Shown here piece after piece: positions 1 through 14,100 of a DNA stretch of 64,000 nucleotides. How positions within the stretch are numbered: position 1 is the stretch's first letter; the number at the start of each line of letters is the position of its first letter. This DNA comes from Parus major. Taxonomy: Eukaryota; Chordata; Aves; Passeriformes; Paridae. The stretch spans positions 20,759,386 to 20,823,385 of the forward strand of contig NC_031773.1 of the NCBI RefSeq assembly GCF_001522545.3, read 5' to 3'. The notes under the pieces were generated by a model. The model was not told the DNA's origin. It worked only from the letters and a program-made list of their open reading frames with translations, and made no database searches. The position numbers were made by a program, and so were the translations under genes.

Positions 1-3000
1 GAATTGCCTTGCAGAAAAGAGAAAGAAATTATGTCTCAAAGACCTTTAAAATAAATTCAATAAAATTGATAGAACCCTTCCAGCACTTTGCCTGAGAGCA
101 AAGCATTTCTCAGCAGGCCCATCAGGTCTGGCACGGGTAAACCAGGCGACCCACTCTCACTGCCTCCCGGCTGGTGCACACACAATTTATGCAGGAAAAC
201 CTCTTTTTCAATCTCTGGTCCCATATGTCAGACCCAGTTAGATGATGGGTCACTCCTGGGTGTTCCAAGGAGCATTTAGTTATTCCTGCTTTTTTTTTTT
301 TTTTTCCTTTCATTGCAACTCTGTTATACACAGCTTCAGTAAAGACAAATTGTTATTGTTATCACTGTTTAAGAAGTTTCTGAGGATGATTTTTAAAATC
401 CATAATGTTTCTGGGATTTTTCCACTGTTTTAAATTAATTTATCTTCTTTTAATTATGATTTTCTGTCTCTTTTTTTTTTTCCCCAATGTGATGTGTTCT
501 AACCCACTTCAGAGCTTAAATCCTTTGTTGTACAGCTGACAGGAGGTTGACTTAGTACAAGGGAACTAATGATGTGAGGATAAGAAGCAGCAGGCATGGG
601 AAACAGTGCAGGGATAGCTTTTCCTGTGGTAATGAAAATATTGTACATTTTCCCTGATGTTGTAGAAAAACTTGGTATTGTACAAGAACACAGCCTTTGA
701 CTCGCTCAGCACAGAGAGTCTGTTCCTCAGCCTCCTCCTGAAGCACAGGAGGGTCAGGTATTTCACTCCTGGCAGAGGTGGGGGTTCTAAAGTCAGAATG
801 GGGTGAGTTCTGTGGTGCTGTGTCTCATCATAAGGGTAATGCTGTGGAGTGCTCCATTTCTGCCTAGGTATGCAAAGATTGCAAGTCAAACATCAAGAAT
901 GTAGAGTATTTAAAAGGGCAACATAGGAAGGCATTTGCCATCTTACCATATACACATGGGATATCTTTCAAATCTATTTTTGCTATCTAGAATCTCCTTA
1001 ATTAAATTTAAAACTATTTTTCCTTAGTAGCCTAGAAAATCAGGAGACAATAAAAATTCCACTACCAGAAGCTTCAGGATCAAATTCTATATACTGGCAA
1101 TGCTGACTGTATGAGATGCTACCTCTTCAATTACCTAATTCATTTGGTGTTATTTTTCTGCTATATTTCCAAGTAAAGCCATCTTGCAGCCTTACAAGCC
1201 CCACTCTGCTTTGCTTATGAGCTCTAACAAGATCACAGCATGAGGAAGCATGATTGCCATCAATAGACAGAGCAGGGTTGTGATCACGGTGATTTGCTGA
1301 GACATCCAGGCCTGTAATTGCTTAATAATAACCATATCTGGTCTTTTTTTGCATAGCAATCCTGTGTTAAAGTTGTCTCTGACTGTTAGCTAACTCAAAG
1401 TCGTGGTGCAAAAAGTACAGCTGCTTGCAAATGGTGTGACAAATATAGAAACTATCAGATATGTAAAATGCTGCAATACAGGAGTAAGAGCAGCTAGCAG
1501 AAAAATCCCTGCTTGGAAAAATCAAGCTTGAGAAGCCCTTGGTTCCCTGAAATAAAATAGTATGTAGTCATACTTATGAAATACAGTTCTATATCTCAAA
1601 TTATAGTTCTATAGGACATCCTGCTTGCTTGTGGTCACTTTTCAATTTTTTCTTAATTGTTTTTTTGATCTGCCAGTGAATCCTCACTCCTGAACATGAT
1701 CACTTTATTCCTTCAAAGCTGTTCCTTAAGGAATGCCATTTGGGTGAGGGTTAGAAAACAGTCTTGGAGGAAAGACTTTTTTGTTAAATGCATTCTATAT
1801 CAAACTATTTTAAGAGCCATGATTGACTGGCATGCATTTCTCTGGACCAACCACTATAAAGATTAATCTTTGCAAGAGCAAGTCCCGAGGATATTCAGGT
1901 GACATTTTTTTTATTTCTTTTTAATGCAGAAGGAAATTAATGTCTGGGACAAGTTGTCAAGTAGCAGTTGTACCTGTCAACATCTCTTTGTGCCCATGTA
2001 ATACATGAATTGTATCACAAATATGTAGAACAAAATGACAGTCCAGACGTGAAATTTAGACAGAAGGGTCTACAGACTCAGATAAGACACCTGTCTGCCT
2101 TTTCTGATTAAATGTTACCATTTTGAGTAACGTCCCTAGATAATAAGCATGGGAATTCTATGAATAAAAATGCAGTCTATATGTTTTATTCAGTGTTTTT
2201 CAATATTTTAATGATGAGATACTCCATATATGCTTTTTTCAGCACTGAGGACTATCATTAAAGTGTAGAAAATGCTGCTGAGGAGAAATTAAGAGGAATA
2301 AAAAGCAGAGCAGCAGCAATCAATACAAGAATAGGAAAACTGGTAAAAACAAAACAATTCAGTTAAAAGTCATGACATAGGTTTATATAACTAGGCAAAA
2401 CTTCTCAAATGCCCTGACAGCCCACCATTTGAGTCAGTGTTTTGCTCAAAAGTACTTCAGAAAAAAAAAAATGTTTGCATCAAAACTCAGTGAGGTAGAT
2501 GCCTGGTCGCAGAGAGAGAAGATTATGGTCTTTACATGTCAATCAAAATAGTTATATACTATATAGGAGGGCATAAATATGAACTAAAACCAACTCCTCT
2601 GTTCTGGTGATCATGGGATGATAGGAACAGTGGCTGGAGTCACACAACTTTAGGACAGATTGGGTAGATGCTGAAGCAAAGGACTGGACCATGCAGAAAG
2701 AAGGTTATGCCTGGCAACAGATTTTTCCAAGTACTTTTCTACTTCTATGATGATACAAGCTGTGCAAAATGATGATGATAATGTGCTTAATCAAGGTGCT
2801 CTATTAATTTATACTTTTTCCCTCAGTATGTTGCTGTGTACTTAAATAACTGTGCAAAGTTGTGTGTTACAGGAATCCAGAGACTCAGCTACAGGAGAGA
2901 AAGGAGGAATAAATCAAGCCAAACTAGCAGGCTTGAGGGTGCACATAGCTGCTAGACTTCATGATGTTCTCAAACAGACTTTCAAGCTGTAAATTTCTCA

Positions 3001-6000
3001 GTCTGCTTAACAGTATTATATTTCACAAACTTGCTACTAGATTAGTCTAAGGAAAACAGCCATAAATCTGTAGCATTCAATTTCATTCAGAAAGCTTTCT
3101 GATTATCAGTCTAGTCTTTAAAGACTTTTTGGCAATTGTAACATTAAAAAAAAAATCCTCCCAAAAATTTCAAGTAGGAACACAAAAAGTAATTGCTAGT
3201 TTGATCATTCTTACACTGTATGAAATTTCCACAGGTAATTTTACCCATCAGATCAAAAGAAAGACATCTTCCAGGCTGCACTGAACTTCTTTAAATTTTT
3301 GCAAATTAAAGAGCAGAAATATCACATAAGAACCATGTTGTTCATATCTGAATAAATTTTATGACTCATGTAATTACATTTTAAAAATAATTAAAATATG
3401 GATTTCCCATGCAGAGCAAATGGTTTATCAACCCTTCAGAAGTTGTACCTATAGAAAAGCACCCCCTGCGCTCAAAATTGTAAAACCTAAATTTTAAATT
3501 GTATACAAACAAATACATTCCTATCTTTTTTTCTTTTTTTTTTAACTGAAAGCATGTTCATGTTGGAAACTCTGAGGATTCTGCAGTTTTAAAGTCATGC
3601 CACATTTCAGGGAGTTTGCAAACCTAATTAAAGGGCAGGCTCAAATTGTTAAAGGGATTACTGGGCCTTCCAAGTCTAGGTGTCTAACACTGGTTCAGTT
3701 GATGGACTCCAGAGGGAATAAATCTAAGGCCATGACTGGAAAATATACACAGTTAAATGTCTTTTTCTGCAAATGCCAAGATATAAAGTCATAGATATCC
3801 TCAGGGCAGTGTCTTTTAACTAGATAGATCTTTCTCAGTTGTCTTTCTTAGGAATATTTTCCCAAATCAAAGCCTAAAATAATATATACCTGCTGCAGAA
3901 TGTGTAAGTATATCTGGTGGGGGTAGAGGAAGCTCTTGTGTCCTTCGGCTCCTGGCATTTTGTTATGTGATCAAACTGCCACAGATGATATTTTCAAGGA
4001 TAGCTAATCACACTGCACTTAAACAAACAACAATATTCAGCTGCACAGTATCAGAAAGTCCAAGGTTATGGAAACAACATTACACTTTAAAGGAACATCC
4101 TAAAAAATTTGTAAATTCAAGATCACTGGCAAAGTTTGGGGTCTTAAAACTTAGAGGACCTGGCAATTTCTGACCCAAATACCTCTCACACACAAACATA
4201 TATTAAAAGAACAAGGAGGAAAAATAAAACCAAAAAACTTACCCAAAACTGGTTGCATGGAAGTTATTATCATGTGGCAGAGCATGTTCTTATCTTTGCA
4301 ATATACATAATGAAATACAATCACTCACCAGTTCATCATTCAAAAAGCTAAATCTGATTTTACACTGAAAATGCAATTTTGTCTCATCAGGTTCCATAGT
4401 GCTGAAATGCTAAACTTAACAATAGAAACTGATGTGATATGTTTGAAATTAAATTGAATCACTGCAAACAATGGGTTTCTTCAGGGGCCAGCCTTGACTG
4501 AATATGTTTTTCCACTTCATTTTGCAAAGAAATCATCAAGTGTAATGGCTTCAAGCAATCTAAGTGACATGTAGGTTGAGAAAATAGAAAAGCATCACTG
4601 AAAAAATGCCACACACAAAAGAAGAAATTATCACACACGGCACTGAAGGCCTTATCACTTCCACTTTTCATCTGAAGTCCTTTTAAGCAAAGCAAGGAGC
4701 CCAGCCTTAAACCAGTGAAGTCAGTAAGAAAGATTTCGTCTTCTTCAACCCCTGAATAAGGCCCAGTGTCTGAAGCCCACCGTGTGACCCTAGTGTATGA
4801 TTGTAAAAGGTGGATACAGAGCTTGGATTTTTATGAAATGTCTGAAGATTTGTCAAGAACCATCAATAGGAAAACAGAAGAACAAGTTCTCAGAAGGCAG
4901 CCAGCACAGCTCAGGGCCAGCCTGATGGGAACCAGTTGCCAAGGCCACCCCAGTGGACAGTATGGGCCTTGTGCTGAGTGGAGATGCTGCTCTGCATGAC
5001 TGCTTGCTCCACGCAGGAAAACTGAGAATTTTTCTCTAGAAGAGGAGAATCTTCAGTGATTTTCATCCACTTCCCTGGGAAGAAGGGGACAGTACAGACC
5101 TAAGAGCACATATATCAGAGAAAGAGGCTTGTTTAGCTCACAAACAATAATTAAAAAAAAAATAGAAATAAAATAGGATGGATCTCAGTCTGAATTTAGT
5201 CTTTTTGGGGTCATTTATTTCCTTGACATACTGTGAGAGACAGATTTCTTCAATATAATCACCATATACTAATTATTTTTTCTCTTTCTCCAAATAAAAA
5301 ATAAAAGGTCAGGGGGAAATACCCAGTGTTGTTTTCTTCTTTTAGAGCTGAACTGCCAGCCAATTTCTCCTTTCAGAGCCAGATGGCTGTTAGGTAATTC
5401 CAGTATCAACTGTCCAATTCCTAGATGCCTGTTTAGCAATATTGTCCTTTTTTATTTGTTTACTTTAAGGATAGAACTGTAAAGAGAGGTTTACAGTCTC
5501 TATCCTTATTCAGGGGAAAGCCTATATGAATAAAGGGTTAGGAAAACAAAACCTGTGAGGTTTCCTGGGGAAGACTTTCTCCTAATCCTTCCAGGAAAAT
5601 AATGAGCTGAGTGATTTATTGAAAGAAAAAGCACTCAGTTGAATACTGCTCCAGTCCTTAGACAATATGGACATCTGAGCCTTCCCTGCAGGACAGCAAA
5701 TGTGTTCATAGCAGTGTTTTCTTTTCAGAACTGGGCTCCACTGCCTTCTGTTGGTCTCCTAAGCCCTTTTGCTCAGCAGCTTGCTTCTGAGGCCTCACCT
5801 TAGAAGCTACAGAGACTTCAGGAGAATTTCTAGGGAAAATATAGAAATTCACAGAAACCAGCTTGGTATATCACATGGAAAGCCTGCAATACTCTCACTG
5901 CTGCAGGTGGTACAAAAGGAATCCAGGAATTATTTAAAACAGCAGTTTCCAGCTTTACTTTTTAAAAGTACTGGGGATGTGAAGGCTCTAGTCTCCCCTC

Positions 6001-6047
6001 CATGGCTTACAGGTACTGTTTGGCTAAGTTAACAGATACATCAAATC
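1..6047. other. Intergenic, no gene recognised
   Basis: AT-rich sequence with only short chance open frames (up to about 107 codons). A 16-base T tract lies at 290-305. I see no CR1 fragment, RNA gene or exon-like block. Confidence 0.7.
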
Positions 6048-6132
6048 AGTAGTAGTAGTAATAGTAGTAGTACTGCTACTAAATAAATAAATACCAATAA
6101 TAATAATAATAACAATAATAATAATAATAATG
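6048..6132. repeat. Compound trinucleotide microsatellite (AGT)n/(AAT)n
   Basis: A run of AGT units, with a short inverted section (AGTACTGCTACT), passes into AAAT units and then into AAT units broken by an AAC. Compound repeats like this are often length-polymorphic. Confidence 0.9.
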
Positions 6133-9100
6133 AAATGTTGCCTTCCTTCTGAATTCATGTTCTTGCTCTGGGTTATACAACTAAGGTGAAAAAATGCCGA
6201 CCTGCTAGAGATGAATATCTACCAGTGGAGAACATGACAGATGATATATCAAGAATACCATATGTGTCAGAATAAGACATTTTTACATTTACAAATATAA
6301 AGAAACTTTAACAAATAAGAATATGCACCATTTCCTTCCTGTATTATTAAAATTTAAAATAGGATTTTTTTCTTTCTGTGTGTAAAACTTCTGAAAAGCT
6401 GGCAAACCCTTTGTTAGCCCAGGCAGCACAGATTTTTTTTTTCTGTTTTTTTAATATTATTATCGTAATAACAGAGTCTGCTGAAGTTATGATGATGTAG
6501 TTTCCGTGATAGCCTTTTTATTCCTAGGAAATAAAAGGAGTCTAAGGCAGTCTGTAAGAATCCAGTCAAAACAAATGGGCAAAATCTGATCAAATGAGTG
6601 ATGATTAGGTATGGAAAGCTCACACAACTAACTATGTTTTTATATACCGTTTTATTCTGGTGAAAATAATTTTGCAATATGACAGCATCTCAGCACCTTC
6701 TACATTATGTGTTCTTTTACAGACTGCCCCTGGAAAGTCAAGAGTAAACTGGGAATCACACCATGATCCCTTTTATTTCTTCCAGCCATTTCTTGCTGAC
6801 CATGTTTCTGTAGGTCAGATTCTGCTGTACTTATGCCTGTGCAGCTGCAGTGTTTCAGAAGAGTGTCAGGAGCAGAAAAGGCAAGAGATAACTGACAGCA
6901 TAAGCTGTCTTAAGCCTGTGCTGTCTTGGAACAAAATTTCTGTAGGGGTCCAAAGGAAAGGTTTGGCTTTGTATAATAAGAGAAAAGGTAGTAATTTAGG
7001 AACTATGTGACTAGAGAGACTGATGATAGAGATTAATTTTGGAGCACCCTTTTGGTTTTGAGGAGCAAGGATGAACAACTAAGTTGCCTTGGGCAGGAAT
7101 TTTAATGGTGAAGGAGAGCAGAATTTGGAATGTGAATCAGGAAAAAGAAATCTGAATGTACATTGATCTTGGGGAACTGGAGACAGTCATCAGGGAATAT
7201 GATCCCAATTAAATGTATTACCTTAATAATATTTGTACTTAACTCAGACATTACATTTTGAATGTAAGATTCTTTGTCAACCCTCCCTAGGTCTAGACAA
7301 ATAGTCTCTGGAAGTTAAACTGATAACAAATAGTCTCTGGAATTTAACCTGATAATTCCTTTTTTTTTCTTTCTTTTTTTTTTTTTTGGTAGCAATCAAA
7401 GACCTTCTGAAGGACTTCTGATGAGCAGAAGTAGTTGGCTTTCACAGAATAAGTACCAGGGTTTCATCTTGATTTGATAGAGGATTCATTTAAACTTGAG
7501 TTTTCAATGCCTTCTTTCTTAAAATGATGCAAATTTACACATTTCCTTCATTCTCACACTCATGTAATCTAATTGAGAAAGGTAAAAGCATTAATCCTTT
7601 CTTAGAAGTTGATAAATGTGAGGTTAATGAGCAGTGGAAGGGGCAATTTGAACCATGCAGCCTCACTACTTGGTTCTAAATTAACTTTAACCACTCAGAA
7701 AATGGACTTAGGTATCATTGAATCTCTGATCCCTCTGTGAGAGTAGTTAAGAAGCAAACAAATTGCTAGAATTCAAAAGGAGCAGGTGAGAAAGTAATAG
7801 CAAAAGTATAATAGTACCATTCTCTGAATTGGCAGAATGATGCATCTGGCTCTAGACTCCCTATCCCCATCAAAAGATAATGTAGAAAAGAAAGAGCTCA
7901 GAGACAGATTAAGTTAGATGGAGAGAATAATTAGATACAGGAAAGAGAGAATGGTACTATTTTCAAAGAATAATTGGAACAGATATGCATGAGACTAAAT
8001 GAAAAATCTCTTAATTTTTTTAAAAGTTTTTTTTCTTTCCTTTCTAAAGCATCTGTACTTTGCTGCAAACAGTCCTAATGGTGTCAGTACTACACATACT
8101 ACAGATGAGTCTTATCTAATTTCTAGGTGATAAAAGTAGTATGAAGAACTCCATATTAAAGATTTTCTTGAAGCCAGCCCTGTGAACATCTTCCTATTTA
8201 ATCTGTCTTCTACATTTTCCTGTGACCTGTTTCCTATCCCCAGTGAGACCTGTTGATGCAGTTGAAAATAATTCTTACTGAGAATGCAACTCAGCTCCTC
8301 CATGCTGGTGGCAGGTGAGCGATGACACGGGCGTGCAGGGCACTGCTATGCAGATCACACACAGCTCTGGCTATCCTTCAAAATGTTTGATCGTGTCAGT
8401 GTCAGTAAATTGCCTCATCCTCAGGTGTATTTTCTCTCCCACATAAGGACCAGGAGGTTTGCTCTGAGTCCAGGTGAGAAAGGACAATGTTAGCAGGTAG
8501 ATGAAATTACTTTGAAGAATTTTCTGTGAAGAGTTCTCTAATCTGTGATTAGAGGTACATATTCATTATGGCCAATTGAGCCTGTTGCTAAGGCATGCTC
8601 TCTCATCTCTCCACGCCACTAAACTCTCACAGCCAGCATCTCCAAATGGTTTCAGTTGCCTGGGAGACCCTGCTCCATCCTGGTGAGCAGCAGCTGCCTC
8701 CCTTTTGCACACCTTCACAGGGTCTCCGCAGAGCCACAGCGACCTGCCCCAGCAGAAAGCACTCAGGTGAGTGGCAGAAAGTGCCCTTACCCATCCCTGC
8801 AACAACCTGAGGAACTGGGGAACAACACCATTGCATACACATGCAGCACACATTTCCCACAGAGTGCCATTCAGGTCCACAGGCACTAAGCTTTTCTTAA
8901 CGATGCCCCAAGGTACAGGCCAAAACTAGCTGGAAAATCTGCGATAAATATCACAGTTTATACCTCAGGAACAAAATAATTTTATTTTTAAATTATTACA
9001 GAGAACTCAGATTTTTCAGGCATATGAAAATGTGATATGAATTTACATAGGCAGTAAGCTCAGCTGCAAAATTCACCCTCTTGCTTCAACTTCAAAGAAA

Positions 9101-11065
9101 ACAGCTTCAAATTAACTTTCTTTCAAAATAAAAACAGCTAACATAATGAAAATTAAATAAAAAATATATAAACTTGGACAATAAGTCCATCAAATCCAAG
9201 AACTACCCTTCACACATTTCTCCTCCTTGGAGAACAGATGAGGAGAATGAACCATACATAATTTTTTATGGCCATTTGGGTCATTAAAAGAATTACTGCC
9301 AAAATAACTGGGAGAGCTTGGCTGTGACTCACATTTTTCTGTTAAAATCCCATAATGAAAAAACACACATTTGTGACAGACCTTGGCTCCTAAGTAATAG
9401 CATATAACATAATTGCTTGAATCTTTGTGTCTTGTTTATTTCTAAACCAAATTTCCTCAAGCTCACAGCTTTTCAGGAAGGCTATGACCATATTTTTGAA
9501 GAAACCAATTTGCATGAGTTTTTTTTCAAGAAAAAACACAAACCCCCAAAAATATACAAAGCATGTCTCTTGCTATCACAAGTAAAAATCTTCAAATAGC
9601 CTAGATCACTGTTCCTTACATGCCAATAGATTTATCTGATGTACTGTGAAGCATTTCTTAAACTTGCTTAGATACTGTTGAACATTAGATATGCAAGACA
9701 TAGAAATTAAATATCGCTTTATTTACACCTCAACTTCATAAAAATTTATTGAAATTTGTTTTTTTAAATTACCCATACAAATAGATTTCCTTCAAAGGAG
9801 CTATTTTTTTTTAAAGTGGCCCTTTAAACCCTAATTGTAATCAGGCTTCAGACAAAATTTCCAGATGGTAGTTTCATTCCAGACAATCTGCTCTTTTGAG
9901 TGCCTCTCTCTGTACAGCCCAATGAGCATCAAGTGCATTTATCACATTCTGATGCAGTTCCTGGCACAAGATAAATTTACTTTTCATCTAATAGCATATC
10001 AAATATTTTACATTGTAATAATTGATGCAGCGATTGCAAAATTGCTGTTCAGCAATGGAAAAAAATACCATTACAGAACACAGCCAAGCACCCTGAAAGT
10101 CTGATGTGAACCCTAATGAATTAGCTGACAAACAAGCGCAGTAAGTTCTGCTCAAGTATGCTCTCTAAGCAGCAATTCACAAAATCTGCTTTGTACTGTA
10201 TTTTTCCCTTGTAAGGCTAAAATCTGTGCAAATTAGTTCTCAGCTGGGGTCATCATATTAAATAGAAAACATTCAAAGAGAAGCTTCCAGACTCACTCTC
10301 AACCCAGCACTGTCCTCAGCACTTCATTTCTGGGCAGTAAACCCCTCTGAGCATCTCGGCACCAGCCATGCTTTAACACTCACTGGCTGTGACACTGGAA
10401 CAGATGGAACAGGAACATTTTGACCACAGCCCAAACCAGGATTTGCTCCTTGGAGATGTGTCTCCCTTGGCCTGTTGTACTCTTGTCTCAGAAAAGTCCT
10501 TCTGTAGCATCCCAGGCCCACACTGAATCTCATAGAGCCTTCACAGCACTGAATCTGTTAAAGAGATTTTGAAATTCTCTACTGCAATCATAGTGCAAAG
10601 CCTGCTTACCAAGTGTTCTGTAAATCTTGTTCTGGCAGATTTTGGTTCAGAAATAGGATGTGGGGCTTATCTCAGTTGAAGATTACACCTCATTGAAGAT
10701 AACGTGGCACAGGAATTAAGTTCCCCCACCTCCTAAAGGAAGTCTGTCCATGTTTTGAAAATCACAGTTGTAGTATTTCTGATCTTAAGCAGGTTTTTCA
10801 TAACTGATTGATCAACTGCATTTCTTCCACTCTGTCACAATACAGGGTAGCCTGGCAGAGCTGGGTAGTTGTCGGCTTTTCTATGTGAACAGAGAACAGG
10901 CTCACTCTTAGTGAGCCTTCTGTGCACATAAAGACAGGACAATTCTCCACCAGACCACCAACCCACAGCTTGCCAAAATCTTTTGAACTAGTCTTTAGAC
11001 TAGCAACATGAAAGTGAAACTGTGGGATATTGTGGGTTTGGGAGGAGATATCTCTTCATGACACA
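6133..11065. other. Intergenic, no gene recognised
   Basis: AT-rich DNA holding the 29-bp tandem duplication near 7.3 kb and a slightly GC-richer patch at about 8560-8890. The patch has overlapping short frames on both strands and one consensus donor-like CAGGTGAGT (8764-8772). Nothing else is recognised. Confidence 0.65.
7297..7354. repeat. 29-bp direct tandem duplication
   Basis: The unit at 7297-7325, starting ACAAATAGTCTCTGG, is repeated immediately at 7326-7354 with two mismatches (GAAG to GAAT, and AAAC to AACC). The close match suggests a fairly recent slippage or duplication event. Confidence 0.95.
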
Positions 11066-11110
11066 TAGAATCATAGAATCATTTAGGCTGGAAAAAGCCT
11101 TTAAAATCTG
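11066..11110 (-). mobile_element. CR1 LINE 3'-end fragment
   Basis: TAGAATCATAGAATCATTTA followed by GGCTGGAAAAAGCCTTTAAAATC is the complement of the avian CR1 3' terminus (a TTCCAACC-type motif followed by ATTCTATG repeats). Only about 45 bp remain, so this is a heavily 5'-truncated copy. Confidence 0.75.
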
Positions 11111-14100
11111 AAGACCTAACATAACAATGGACATAAAAGAGAAAGTATTTTAGAGACAGAGGTTCATCTCCTCTCCTGTTGGTTTGGAATAACAAGAACT
11201 TTTCCAGTCCAAGCAGCCCTGAATTATAAGGTTACAGGGATGAGATCAGCAGCCAGCTCTGCAGGATGGTCTTAACTCAGAGTGGAAGGACTACATCTCA
11301 AAGCTGTATTCACAGCATAGGTGTGAATATGTTACCATTTGAAAGGCAAATTCCATCACCATCCTCACTATCTAGCCACCTGACAAATGTACCACAAATA
11401 CTCAGGCATGAAAGTTTTATGGAAAAGAGAGAAGGCTCAGGGCTCTTCATCCTGTTGCCTCCCCAGAAGGCTCTTTGGAAATGACAGTGACAGTGACTTT
11501 CCATCCAAGTTCGAAAAGTGTCTCTTAGAAAGCATGTTCAGGAAACTGGACCATAAATGTCACACAGGGGTCCAACAATGACCTTGCAGGGAAAGCACTG
11601 CAATTGGATGTGATGGTAGGGACAGGTGAAAAAAAATGGAGAAGGCCCATGGTCAGACCATGAACAGCAATTCTCCAGTGCAGAGGAAAAAAATATACCT
11701 CTGAAATTACCTGACCCAGCAGGACTGTGACAGAGTACTCACATATACGTGCATGGGAGGGATGCTGTAAAGGATGTCCCAACTTCAGCTTTTAGTCTAC
11801 TTCCAGAGAGAATGGGAGTCCAAGAGCATTCATTTTTACACGGCTCCAAGACTCTGCTCTCTACAAGCAGCTGCTAGGGAGGCCAAACAGGGAGCAGCAA
11901 GCACCAAATCACTGGGGCCTACAGAAGAAAGGGCATAGTTGGACAAGCTTGATGAGTAAGCCAGGACATGATGCAAACTAGGAACCTGCAGGGAAAAAGA
12001 AGTAATGGTGTGTGAAAGGTGTGTTGTGTACCTGCAGATACACTGTGTGCACCTCAGCTGTGGGACTGGCTCACCTCTCCCAGACACCTGCTCTGGCTGC
12101 TGCTCAGGGCACCCCTCAGAACTGCAGTCAGGCCCAAGGATTGCAGAGCCACAGCAATGAACCTGCAGGAATGGAGCATGTTCCATCCTTGTCCCACAGG
12201 CAGATGCAGTCTCTCATTAAGGCAGGGCCAGGCACAGACACAGCGCTGCAGTCCCAGAGGGGAATGGTGTAAGTGATGGAACCTCATGGAAACTCTGAGA
12301 GGTGTCTCCCAGCAGTGGTCACAGTGGATAACCAGAGGCATTGACAGAGGCACTGTAAAAGTGTGTAAAATGCAGGCTGTATTCCAGCCTGGGATGCCCT
12401 CAAGAATCCCTACATCAGGAATGGGGGACAACATCTAAATATTCTTAATGGTATGGAACCTGTTTCCATATTCATTACCTCCCCTTTATGTTCTGTCACA
12501 GAACCAGAGTTCACAGAAATGATTTGTTTGTGCTGCTGCTGCTTCATGGGACTTAGTCTCTCAGGAGGTGACCTTTGCTCAAGGAACCTATTCCTCATGA
12601 GGCACTCTGATGCCTTTACCTGTCACAAAGACTTAACTGCAAGCATCCATGGCTTTTATGACTTGTATTAGAATTCATTTTAGAAGTTACTTCTTTTTGT
12701 ATGTCATTTATATACCTACTGAAAACACAGTATTTAGTCATCAGATCTCCTGGAGATAGCTGCTTTATAAAACCATAAAATAAGTACATTCCAGAAACGC
12801 TTTACTTTTTTCATTTTTATATTTTGATGATGGTATATATACAAAATATATACAAAATAAACCAAGAATTCTGTCATGCTGAGATTATAGTGGATGAGTT
12901 CATGTTTTTAATAGGTCTTCTTGGTCATAAATTTCCTTACAAGTTTCATAAACTGAAAAAGACAAAGCCAAGGGGCATTCTGCCACTGCTTCATATCTAT
13001 AGCTTTTACCTGAATTCATGCTTCCCACTGAAACATTCCATCTTTTTAGAAATTATGCGAGCACTTTGCTTTGTTGATGTGGTATGCTACCTAATGTACC
13101 AAACGAATGAGGTATCAGGTGGCATTATATTAACACAGCACATCAGCAGAGTTAGCTGTCTCTGTGATCAGGTCCTGCATCATTACACCAGAAAGCAATC
13201 AAAAAGCTGCTTGAAACATGGCACTGTAGGAAGGAAGAAAAAAATTCTGAAGCATCTTTAACAAGAATTCACAGAATTAAATTAAACCAGAGTATACTGA
13301 CATCTGTTACATGAAACAAGGTAGAAGTTCTAGCCTTACATTGTCATGTAATCTTTTGCAACCAATCCAAGAGCATCCCATGAAGAATCGGGCACACACT
13401 GCATTTGCTTTATACATGTATATTTTTAGCCTCCAGTTTATATTAGCTCCATTAAAGCAGCTTATGCTTCCCTTTTTTCTTTCCTGACCCTCTGAACTGG
13501 TTCAAGAATCAATTTACCTGCAAAGAGGTGTTATCATAATACCACTTACTATGAAGAATGATATTTTGATCAACAGCTAAATAACAAACAGAAAAAAAAC
13601 CAAAAAATATCTTTCAAGTTTGTATTGTACCTTTCACCAAAAGTACTGATTTTTTCAATCAAGGGACTATGTTGAGAGTATAAGAACACAGGTGTTTCTC
13701 CGTAACTTTTACATGTGAATTAAATCCATTAGCCCTCTGAAAAAAAAGCTTCTAACTTTCTTACTTAGTCTTTCTTACCTTCATTACCTAATGAGGTAAT
13801 TGGAGTTTCACCAGGTCTGGAATCAACAGGGTAACAGGTTTATCCAAAAAATGCAAAGGAGGATGCAGTCTGCAGATATTAGCATTCAAATCCCCCAAAA
13901 ACAGAGGGAAGATGCTATGAGTTTCTTATTGGCATCTTCCATCTCCTAGACCATGCTGGATCAGCTCAGATACACTGCTAAAAGTAAGCACTCTTTGTCT
14001 TGACCACTAAAAAATCATTCACCATTTCTGTTTTTATCTTACTGCCCCCACAGCATTATGCTACACTGAACCTATCTTTCCTTCTTCCTCTATTCTGCAT

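Noticed and set aside
12824..13261. 145-codon open frame on the plus strand
   Set aside because: No domain, AT-rich, no splice or promoter context. The length is within what chance can give over 64 kb in six frames.
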